Assembly: GCA_016839875.1 (NCBI GenBank)
Contig: JAEOTK010000353.1
Coordinates: forward strand, 1-8,980
Source of the DNA: Candidatus Heimdallarchaeota archaeon
GTDB taxonomy: Archaea > Asgardarchaeota > Heimdallarchaeia > Heimdallarchaeales > Heimdallarchaeaceae
Reading direction: 5' to 3'
Length of the DNA stretch: 8,980 nucleotides
Part shown: positions 1 to 5,612 of the stretch, one piece after another
How the letters are laid out: each line of letters begins with the position of its first letter
Numbering within the stretch: the first letter of the stretch is position 1
Position numbers and translations under genes: made by a program
Notes under the pieces: model-generated
What the model was told of the DNA's origin: nothing
Databases searched by the model: none
Seen by the model: only the letters and a program-made list of their open reading frames with translations

Positions 1-2
1 AA

Positions 3-587
3 TGCTTAGTTCAAAGAATAGCTCTAGATATAGCAGAAACTTTGCATCATTTCAGAGTAGACGAAAAAAAAGTTATTTTTATTGCTTCTAGCTTAGGAGC
101 TAGCTATGTTGCCCATTGTATAAGCAAAGGTTGGGTAAAGCCTAGAGGATGCTTTTTGGCAGGTCCATCAATCAAACCGAGAAATCCAAAATTCTTGTTG
201 TATTCAACTTTTCTTTTCCCAAATTTCATCGTAGATAAGCTTGGTAAATTCGTTGGAAGAAAATATTTGCAGAACAAGGTTGCAGAAGGTTTTCAAAGAA
301 AAGTCTTCTACAATCGTATAGAGAATATAGATGTAGGAAGATGGAAACAGTGCATTAAAATGAGCAACTGGAATGCATCAGATGATTTCAGAAAAATGGA
401 TTGTATTGTATATATTATCAGAACTATAGGGGATAAATATCACGAATTAGAATCAACTGATAAAGTAAAAGAACTTATTACTAAAAGCCACTTTATCGAT
501 GTTCCAAGCTATGATTTTATTCATGTTAAACCTGGAGTAGAGGAATTTGGCAGTATTTTGAAGGATTATATAAAGAAACTCTCCTAG
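3..587 (+). CDS. Alpha/beta hydrolase-fold protein, 5'-truncated
   Basis: The reading frame is open to the left edge (first full codon at 3) and stops with TAG at 585-587, so about 194 C-terminal residues are present and the true start lies outside the window. The TTG at 42 is internal. The fold assignment comes from three ordered motifs. A nucleophile elbow A-S-S-L-G, with the candidate serine codon at 90-92, follows the hydrophobic strand VIFIA. A G-D-K-Y-H turn has its Asp codon at 432-434, in the usual place of the acid residue. F-I-H-V-K-P has its His codon at 522-524, near the C-terminus. The first elbow residue is Ala rather than the usual Gly, which some hydrolases tolerate. The region between the elbow and the Asp is a helical cap-like insertion with no motif I recognise. 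No membrane segment is visible in the remaining part, so it is probably cytoplasmic. The substrate cannot be predicted. It could be a lipase/esterase-like enzyme or a catalytically altered relative. Confidence 0.75.
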   Translation, partial: CLVQRIALDIAETLHHFRVDEKKVIFIASSLGASYVAHCISKGWVKPRGCFLAGPSIKPRNPKFLLYSTFLFPNFIVDKLGKFVGRKYLQNKVAEGFQRKVFYNRIENIDVGRWKQCIKMSNWNASDDFRKMDCIVYIIRTIGDKYHELESTDKVKELITKSHFIDVPSYDFIHVKPGVEEFGSILKDYIKKLS

Positions 588-615
588 TTTGTAGTATCGT
601 ATCTCTTCTGTTCCC

Positions 616-634
616 CGAAAATATTTATAAAAAA
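616..634 (+). promoter_or_regulatory. Archaeal promoter (BRE + TATA) of the MFS gene
   Basis: A strong TATA element, TTTATAAAA (624-632), is preceded by a purine/A-rich BRE-like stretch, CGAAAATA (616-623). Transcription would be expected about 26 bp downstream of the TATA centre, near 654. That is only a few bases before the ATG at 660, so the transcript should be leaderless or nearly so. No Shine-Dalgarno sequence is present, which fits. This promoter argues that the transporter is transcribed separately from the upstream hydrolase. Confidence 0.7.
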
Positions 635-659
635 GTATATCAGCCTATTTCTGTTACAA

Positions 660-2144
660 ATGAGTATTGTAAAGAAAACAAATAAGAAAAATATCTTTCT
701 ATTCTCATTCTTTGATATAGCAAATACAGTTTATTCTCAAATTATTCAATCAACCATAATTTTGCGTTATATCCAAATCATAGGTCAAAAAGAATATGGG
801 ATGACTTATGAAGGTGCTACTTTTTTCTTTACAACTGTTCAAGCTTTAAGTCAAGTTCTAGTTATTGCCTTAATTCCACTTTTTGGAGCAATGATGGATA
901 GAATGGGAAGAAGAAAACCTTGGGTAATTTCCATAACAGGTGTTACCTTACTCACAACTTCAATGCTGTGGATACGGAAAAATCTAGTGTTAGTTATGAC
1001 GTTGTTCATATTAGCAAATCTCTCGTATTGGGCAGCTTTATCTGCATATGATGCAATGATACCAACGCTTGCAGCTGAGAAAGATATTGGAAAAACATCA
1101 GGTATAGCAATGGGATTAGGGTGGATATCAATCATACCAGCAATTGGACTAACTATCCTCCTAAACAGCATTTACAAGGGACCACTTGGTGAACCAAATG
1201 CTGATCCTGTAGCTAGAGTAATCAATGGTAATCAGCACTATATACCAGTTAACTATGGTTATTATGGAGAGTGGCTGACGTATGTACTTTGTGTCGTACT
1301 GTTTGCTGTATTTATGATACCATTTTTCTTCACCAAAGAAAAGACTAGACCTAAACAAAAATTAAAATTCAAAGCTCTATTAAACGATTCATTTGGACAA
1401 CTTTACAGAACTTTTAGAGATATTAGAAAGCATAAAGAGATGTTTAAATTTATCTTAGCTTTCTTCTTCATAGTTGATGTTGCTAACACGGCTAATCTTA
1501 TAGTTCTAAATATTCTCCGGGATGGGATTGGTTTTCCTGAAGAACAATCGCTTATACTTGAATTACCAGTAGTAGTTTTAGCAATTATTATCATCCCAAT
1601 AGTTGGATGGTTAGGTGATAAAAAAGGACCTAAAATTACTGCATGGATTGTAGGTGGAATGTATCTAGTAGGATTAACCTGTGGTGTTATAGCAATCTGG
1701 TTTGGTAAGAAGAGTATAACTCCCTCATTCAGCATTTTATTCGTATTAACTTTCATTATGATGATAGCAATAGGAGTTGGAATAGGAAGTACGTGGGTTG
1801 TTCAGAGAGTAATGATTCTCAAGTTAGCCCCTCCTGGGAAAGTAGGGGAGTATGTAGGTTTCAGCTACATTACGGGACGTTTGAACGCTTCTGTAGCATT
1901 TTTCATGTGGGGTGGACTTGTAGCAGTATTCTATAAAATATTCCTTAAAAAAGGAGCAGAATACAGAGCCTATTCAATAGCAATGATTTTTCTAATTGTC
2001 CTTCTGACAATAGGTTTAGTCATAACATACTTTGTAAAACTACCTTCTGATGAAGAACGTAAGAAATGGGCTGAACAATATCTCGAAGAAGATATGAAAA
2101 CTCAAACTGAACTTGAAAAAGAAGCTCTAGCTACGAAATCTTAG
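660..2144 (+). CDS. Major facilitator transporter, UMF1/Atg22-like
   Basis: This 494-residue polytopic membrane protein has about 12 hydrophobic segments, the normal MFS size. The start has an N-terminal F-D-I-A-N in the first helix (18-22), resembling the FDxANS signature of the UMF1/Atg22-like group. The MFS motif A loop G-x3-D-R-x-G-R-R is at 76-85, and its partial repeat G-W-L-G-D-K-K-G-P-K is at 316-325 in the second half. A-Y-D-A-M-I-P-T-L (129-137) followed by G-x-A-x-G-L-G-W (148-155) is also typical of the group. So is the late loop A-P-P-G-K-V-G-E-Y-V-G-F (390-401) after an R-V-M-I-L segment. A polar loop at about 171-202 lies between helices, and the last 30 residues form a charged, helix-prone cytoplasmic tail. 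The family includes putative small-molecule effluxers, among them the yeast vacuolar amino-acid effluxer Atg22. The substrate here is unknown. ATG 660 is supported by the promoter spacing and the polar Lys-rich N-terminus. Confidence 0.85.
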   Translation: MSIVKKTNKKNIFLFSFFDIANTVYSQIIQSTIILRYIQIIGQKEYGMTYEGATFFFTTVQALSQVLVIALIPLFGAMMDRMGRRKPWVISITGVTLLTTSMLWIRKNLVLVMTLFILANLSYWAALSAYDAMIPTLAAEKDIGKTSGIAMGLGWISIIPAIGLTILLNSIYKGPLGEPNADPVARVINGNQHYIPVNYGYYGEWLTYVLCVVLFAVFMIPFFFTKEKTRPKQKLKFKALLNDSFGQLYRTFRDIRKHKEMFKFILAFFFIVDVANTANLIVLNILRDGIGFPEEQSLILELPVVVLAIIIIPIVGWLGDKKGPKITAWIVGGMYLVGLTCGVIAIWFGKKSITPSFSILFVLTFIMMIAIGVGIGSTWVVQRVMILKLAPPGKVGEYVGFSYITGRLNASVAFFMWGGLVAVFYKIFLKKGAEYRAYSIAMIFLIVLLTIGLVITYFVKLPSDEERKKWAEQYLEEDMKTQTELEKEALATKS

Positions 2145-2181
2145 ATCTGACATTCAGATCTATTTCCTTCTATTTTTCTTT
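2142..2181 (+). terminator. Hairpin plus T-rich tract ending the MFS gene
   Basis: TAGATCTGA (2142-2150), loop CAT and TCAGATCTA (2154-2162) form a perfect 9-bp stem with a 3-nt loop. The left arm begins with the gene's own TAG stop. A pyrimidine-rich run follows, with T5 at 2173-2177. Archaeal termination usually depends mainly on the U-tract, so the hairpin is an unusual extra. It lies just upstream of the next gene's TATA box. Confidence 0.6.
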
Positions 2182-2183
2182 CA

Positions 2184-2192
2184 TTTATAATA
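2184..2192 (+). promoter_or_regulatory. TATA box of membrane regulator copy 1
   Basis: TTTATAATA sits directly after the terminator tract of the transporter gene. The predicted transcription start is near 2214, about 18 nt before the TTG start at 2232. No in-frame ATG lies between them, which supports TTG initiation. Confidence 0.55.
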
Positions 2193-2231
2193 TGGAAATT
2201 CTTTTTAGTAGGAAATCCCATATCACTTATC

Positions 2232-3272
2232 TTGCATTCTAAAGCTACTAAACTAGGAGTCCTAATTGGATTTTCAATTCTTCTATTATCTCTTTCTCTT
2301 AGTCATAGTTTTAGTAGAGCAATAACCAATGAAAGTATTGTTTCTCCTCAATTGAATCAATCCGAAATATTGATACGATCACATACTATTGAAATTGATA
2401 TTTTCACTCCAACTACTTTGGAAGTTCAAGAAACCTTCGTAGTTCAAAACAATGATACTTCTATTATGACTTCTATTGATTTATGGATTAATCATTCTTT
2501 GACCACACTCGTTGTAGAGGATGAAGAAGGAGCATTAATTCATGACTGGTATGTAATCACTAATACCTCAAATTATCTAACTGTACTATTTAGAACAGCT
2601 TTAGCTCAAAACGATACAGCTGTTTTTTCAATCAATTATGAGCTTAGTCATGATCTAATTTTTACTGAAGGTGAAACCTCATATTACTCTCTTGAATTCT
2701 ATTCAACAATTACCTATGAAACACTCATCCATTCAACTTCAATAATTCTCCCTCAAACTAGTTACATCTACGATGAAGATGAAGCATTGTCTCCATATTA
2801 TCCTGCTGATCCTCAGATAAATTGGGATAAGGATAGGATAGTTGTTTCTTGGAATTCTGTCAATATTACTGCAGGTGATAACCAACTCTTTTTGCTTAGA
2901 TTTGAAGAACCAATTACTCCTGCAGGAGAAGCTCCAATATCTCCCTATCTTATCTTTCTACTAGGACTTATAGGTGGAATTTTTATAGGAATAAGTGGAG
3001 TATCATGGTTAATCAGACATAGAGAAAAGAAAGCTATTAAGAAACTTGGGAGCACATTGTTAACTGATACTCAAAAAACTCTTATCAAAATTATTTACGA
3101 TCATAAAGGGAAAGTTTCTCAAAAAGATCTCTGTGATATAACAGGATTCTCAAAATCGAAGATATCTAGGAATTTAGTTCCTCTTGAAATGAGAGGTTTA
3201 GTCAGAAGAGAGCAGTGGGGACGAACCTACGTTGTATATTTGACAGATGATGGTCGTACTGTTATCGAGTAG
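2232..3272 (+). CDS. Membrane-tethered winged-helix regulator (sensor outside, HTH inside), copy 1
   Basis: This 346-residue protein has a readable topology. A Lys-containing N-terminus leads into a signal-anchor helix (about 7-27). A beta-rich extracellular domain (about 40-228) carries seven N-glycosylation sequons and no cysteine. A glycine-rich second membrane helix follows (about 238-261), then the basic stop-transfer R-H-R-E-K-K. The cytoplasmic C-terminus is a MarR/ArsR-like winged helix (about 275-346). Its helix-turn-helix is K-V-S-Q-K-D-L-C-D-I-T-G (294-305) followed by the recognition helix S-K-S-K-I-S-R-N-L (307-315). The wing lies around W-G-R-T-Y-V-V-Y-L (329-337). The layout resembles membrane-bound winged-helix proteins known in other archaea and suggests a one-component regulator that couples an envelope signal to transcription; this role is inferred. 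The start is TTG: no in-frame ATG exists upstream, and the n-region before the helix is short and basic. A paralogue lies at 7276-8340. The gene faces the 3308-4225 hydrolase tail to tail. Confidence 0.75.
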   Translation: MHSKATKLGVLIGFSILLLSLSLSHSFSRAITNESIVSPQLNQSEILIRSHTIEIDIFTPTTLEVQETFVVQNNDTSIMTSIDLWINHSLTTLVVEDEEGALIHDWYVITNTSNYLTVLFRTALAQNDTAVFSINYELSHDLIFTEGETSYYSLEFYSTITYETLIHSTSIILPQTSYIYDEDEALSPYYPADPQINWDKDRIVVSWNSVNITAGDNQLFLLRFEEPITPAGEAPISPYLIFLLGLIGGIFIGISGVSWLIRHREKKAIKKLGSTLLTDTQKTLIKIIYDHKGKVSQKDLCDITGFSKSKISRNLVPLEMRGLVRREQWGRTYVVYLTDDGRTVIE

Positions 3273-3310
3273 AAATTAAAAAATTGTAGATGGAATAACT
3301 CTATTTTTCA
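3273..3310. terminator. Short convergent terminator region
   Basis: Only 35 bp separate two converging stop codons, TAG at 3270-3272 and TGA read from 3310 to 3308. On the plus strand T5 occurs at 3304-3308. On the minus strand, the A-rich stretch at 3273-3283 reads as a T-rich tract. Both are typical of short archaeal oligo-U terminators, so each transcript probably ends inside or just past the other gene's 3' end. No hairpin was seen. Confidence 0.35.
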
Positions 3311-4225
3311 GATATTGTCATTAATGAACTGAGTTATTCTTGTAAAATAATCTGATTCCAAATAAACTTCAACATGTCCTCTTCCATCAACTCTCCAAAG
3401 TAATTTGGTTGTGGAGACAGGTAAAGCATCATACAACGTTGTAGAATCTGCAGGATTGATATCAAGATCATCATTACCATGAATCAAGTATGTTGGCGTA
3501 GTAATGTTAGATACTACATCTACAGGAGAAATGTCTTCAAAAGTAAAACCAAAATGATTTTCTAGCATAGCTATTGTAATTTGACCAAAAATGATCCATG
3601 GAAAACCAGCTCTCATAGGATAAGCTTGCTTGATCATCTGAGCTCCATTTGCCCAACTAGAATCTGCAATGACTGATGAGACATCATTATACTTGGCAGT
3701 ATAAAACAGCAGAGTAGCTGCACCTTGACTTTCAGCAAACACAACAACTTTAGATGAATTAACTTCAGGTTGTGCTTTAGTAAAATCGACAGCTGCTCTA
3801 ATATCTTTTACTTCATCAATTCCCCAAGTTAGCCCTAGATCTGTATCCGGTGATTCTCCTCTATTTCGAGAATCAAAGAAAAGCAATCTGAATCCTTGTT
3901 CATAGAACCCAAGACCATAATGATCTAGCATGAAAGCTTTCGAATGTGTAGCCCCATGCAGAACTATGATAGTTGTATTGCAATTTGGATTAGTTGTATT
4001 GATTGGTTCAATAAACCATCCTTTCAAATCTAGACCATCAATAGTTGCAATAGTTACATTTTCATAATTCATACTCAAATCACTTGGCAGCATATACATA
4101 GCTTCATGATCAGGATGTAACATTGAGCTCTTTCCTATCAGCGGAACAATTAAACAACAGAACAAAGCCCCCAATATTAGAAGAGAAAGAAGAACAATAA
4201 GAAGAATTTTGAATTTCTTTTGCAT
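3308..4225 (-). CDS. Membrane-anchored alpha/beta hydrolase (BEM46/ABHD-like)
   Basis: This 305-residue protein has a Lys-rich start, then a strongly hydrophobic helix (about 7-31) that looks like an uncleaved signal anchor, placing the enzyme domain outside the membrane. The hydrolase domain has all the expected elements in order. L-H-G-A (89-92) is the oxyanion strand. F-D-S-R-N-R-G-E-S (117-125) corresponds to the common DxRGxGxS turn. The nucleophile elbow is A-E-S-Q-G with Ser166. H-G-N-D-D-L-D-I (249-256) has Asp253 as the likely acid, and G-R-G-H has His284 as the base. This is the layout of prolyl-oligopeptidase-like and BEM46/ABHD13/17-type hydrolases. The substrate (ester, thioester or peptide) cannot be inferred. 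Several N-x-S/T sequons fit an extracellular location. The ATG is supported by a TATA-like element about 26 bp upstream, which predicts a leaderless mRNA. The gene is divergent from the surface protein at 4365-5417. Confidence 0.8.
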   Translation of the reverse strand: MQKKFKILLIVLLSLLILGALFCCLIVPLIGKSSMLHPDHEAMYMLPSDLSMNYENVTIATIDGLDLKGWFIEPINTTNPNCNTTIIVLHGATHSKAFMLDHYGLGFYEQGFRLLFFDSRNRGESPDTDLGLTWGIDEVKDIRAAVDFTKAQPEVNSSKVVVFAESQGAATLLFYTAKYNDVSSVIADSSWANGAQMIKQAYPMRAGFPWIIFGQITIAMLENHFGFTFEDISPVDVVSNITTPTYLIHGNDDLDINPADSTTLYDALPVSTTKLLWRVDGRGHVEVYLESDYFTRITQFINDNI

Positions 4226-4247
4226 AATCGTTGAAAGTATAAGTTGC

Positions 4248-4260
4248 TTTTAAAGTTTTA
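4248..4260 (-). promoter_or_regulatory. Promoter of the membrane-anchored hydrolase (minus strand)
   Basis: Read on the minus strand, TTTAAAA (4254 to 4248) is preceded by an A-rich TAAAAC (4260 to 4255), a plausible TATA/BRE pair. Its centre is about 26 bp from the first base of the ATG at 4225, which predicts a leaderless transcript. Confidence 0.55.
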
Positions 4261-4266
4261 ATTAAT

Positions 4267-4287
4267 GGTTGCCAACCGTTGCCAACA
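4267..4287. repeat. Tandem GTTGCCAAC repeat, candidate operator
   Basis: GTTGCCAAC occurs twice, at 4268-4276 and 4278-4286, with a 10-bp period, about one helical turn. Each unit is itself an interrupted palindrome (GTTG-C-CAAC), and the first extends to GGTTG-C-CAACC. The site is GC-richer than its surroundings. It lies between the two divergent promoters, a few bp upstream of the minus-strand BRE and about 40 bp upstream of the plus-strand TATA box. This is what a site for a dimeric regulator bound cooperatively on one DNA face could look like. No other copy was noticed in the window, and the binding protein is unknown. Confidence 0.5.
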
Positions 4288-4323
4288 TGTCTCAAACCAG
4301 AGTAAAACGCAAGGATATCCGAT

Positions 4324-4336
4324 ATTTCATAAATAA
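4324..4336 (+). promoter_or_regulatory. TATA-like box of the surface protein gene
   Basis: An A/T element containing CATAAATA (4328-4335) has its centre about 33 bp upstream of the TTG at 4365. The predicted transcription start near 4358 gives a leader of about 7 nt. It is weaker than the TATA box at 624. Its position supports TTG 4365 over the in-frame ATG at 4386. Confidence 0.4.
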
Positions 4337-4364
4337 CCTTACCAAGTAATAATCGGGTGTTAAA

Positions 4365-5417
4365 TTGAAGAAACAATACAAATTCATGGTATTAGGATTA
4401 CTCTCACTAATGATTTTTGCTACATTTGCTCCATCAGTTTCTGCTATTTCTCCAGATACAAGAACAGAAAATAGAGAAGGTTCTCTATTCATAGAGACTC
4501 CAGATCTTAGAGTAAAGTTACTCTCTGGGAGACCAGATATTTTCTTCTGGGCAAAGAATAGAACAGAAAACTATCGTAAAATAGCAGTTTTTCATGTTGG
4601 ATTCCATTATATAGCTGAGCTTTTTGGTGATGATTTAGTAATAGATGATAGAACTGAACTAAGTGGAAAGACATACAATTTAGCTTCAAGTCTAATTGAA
4701 TGGGAATTAACTATTGAGAATTTTACAAACGAGATTAGAGCTACTCAAACTTCTTCTGCTCTAGATAATGGAGCAACGATATCCTTTGTTTATCACATTT
4801 ATCTAGAAGATATTGTAGTGACACAGGAACTTAATGAGACAACAGTTACATATTCAGCTAAAGCTCTCTCTGAAGTGAAATTTGATATAATAATTAATAA
4901 CTGGAATTTTTCTGAAGGAGCTACTGGTTTAGCATTTCATGTAAAGATACATGAGCTAATGTACAGACATAGAGTAAGGAATGGAGACAAATTGAACAAT
5001 CCAGAAGAACATATGAGACTGAATGTTTCTGAATTAGCAAGAACAAACAGAACCCATGATCCAACACAACATGGCATAGAATTTTATGATGATAAGGATC
5101 TAAGAACTGGGTATTTTGCTTGGACTCCTGAAGCTGATGTCTTCGATGAAAATGGTACATACTTAGACACAGTAAACTGTACTGCTTCTGCAGCCAGCTA
5201 TGGGTATGATGCTGATTTTGGAAAAGGAAAGCACTTCGGAAAAGAGTTTATTAATCTCTTTCTTGTTTATCCTAATTTTGGAGATGGAAATACTCTTGTT
5301 CATGATCCCATTGTAGGTGTAGATGACACAGAAAGAACTAGTGCTTCATTGATATCTTTACTAACTTTACCTATAATTGCATTTACGATAATTGCAATTC
5401 AAAGAAGAAGAAAATAA
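4365..5417 (+). CDS. Secreted, C-terminally anchored surface protein of unknown function
   Basis: I do not recognise this 350-residue protein. It starts with a good signal peptide: K-K-Q-Y-K, a hydrophobic core at about 8-22, and likely cleavage after S-V-S-A (27). An ectodomain of about 300 residues follows, with alternating beta-like segments. Notable stretches are G-R-P-D-I-F-F-W-A-K (55-64) and F-H-V-G-F-H-Y-I-A-E-L (76-86). It has eight N-x-S/T sequons (for example N65, N119, N157, N181, N263), a single cysteine (272), and several His/Asp-rich turns at 216-248. It ends with a hydrophobic helix (about 328-345) and the tail Q-R-R-R-K, so the chain should sit on the outer face with a C-terminal membrane anchor. 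That C-terminal pattern resembles archaeal sorting/anchoring signals, but no known signal motif was identified. The TTG start is chosen because the Lys pair needed for export precedes the later ATG (4386). No enzyme motif was seen. It could be an S-layer-associated or binding protein. Confidence 0.7.
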   Translation: MKKQYKFMVLGLLSLMIFATFAPSVSAISPDTRTENREGSLFIETPDLRVKLLSGRPDIFFWAKNRTENYRKIAVFHVGFHYIAELFGDDLVIDDRTELSGKTYNLASSLIEWELTIENFTNEIRATQTSSALDNGATISFVYHIYLEDIVVTQELNETTVTYSAKALSEVKFDIIINNWNFSEGATGLAFHVKIHELMYRHRVRNGDKLNNPEEHMRLNVSELARTNRTHDPTQHGIEFYDDKDLRTGYFAWTPEADVFDENGTYLDTVNCTASAASYGYDADFGKGKHFGKEFINLFLVYPNFGDGNTLVHDPIVGVDDTERTSASLISLLTLPIIAFTIIAIQRRRK

Positions 5418-5427
5418 CCCTTCTTCA

Positions 5428-5471
5428 TTTTTTCTTAATCAAAAATACAGTTTTTAATTTTTTTTCGTTTT
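5428..5471 (+). terminator. Multiple oligo-T tracts after the surface protein gene
   Basis: T6 (5428-5433), T5 (5451-5455), T8 (5458-5465) and T4 (5468-5471) follow the TAA at 5415-5417. Serial U-tracts of this kind are the standard archaeal termination signal. No stable hairpin is needed or seen. The rest of this 195-bp gap holds the next gene's promoter and no ORF worth reporting. Confidence 0.6.
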
Positions 5472-5548
5472 CTTGAATTTCCTTGGTTTAATTATCGTTA
5501 AAAGAGAAAGAGTGGAAATTCATCACATTCTTAATCTTTCCCCAGTAC

Positions 5549-5580
5549 TTTTTTATATTTACTCAATTCCGTTAAATATT
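5549..5580 (+). promoter_or_regulatory. Two possible TATA boxes of the metallopeptidase gene
   Basis: The better match, TTTATATT at 5552-5559, predicts transcription from about 5582 and a leader of about 30 nt before ATG 5613. A second element, TTAAATATT (5572-5580), predicts a start near 5602. That would make GTG 5604 leaderless, or give ATG 5613 a leader of about 10 nt. The two cannot be separated from sequence alone. Confidence 0.45.
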
Positions 5581-5612
5581 ACAGATTTAATTACAATTAA
5601 TTCGTGATACAA

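Noticed and set aside
42..44. TTG 42 as the start of the first hydrolase
   Set aside because: The frame is open to the left edge and the upstream residues read as a normal hydrolase helix before the nucleophile strand, so the gene simply enters from outside the window.
588..615. Pyrimidine-rich stretch after the first hydrolase as a terminator
   Set aside because: It has no T run longer than three and no hairpin, so a terminator cannot be supported beyond the general expectation that one exists.
851..1756. Several minus-strand ORFs of 65-117 codons inside the transporter gene
   Set aside because: They are antisense shadows of a well-supported membrane protein gene, with no promoter or recognisable domain of their own.
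4287..4349. A 20-codon ORF (ATG 4287 to TAA 4347-4349) in the divergent intergenic region
   Set aside because: It is very short and basic with no family, and it overlaps the TATA element of the surface protein gene; it is probably a chance ORF.
4226..5500. Similar strings TAATCGTTGAAAG (near 4225-4237) and TTATCGTTAAAAG (near 5491-5503) in two intergenic regions
   Set aside because: The match is imperfect, low in complexity and differently placed relative to the promoters; there is not enough to call a shared regulatory site.
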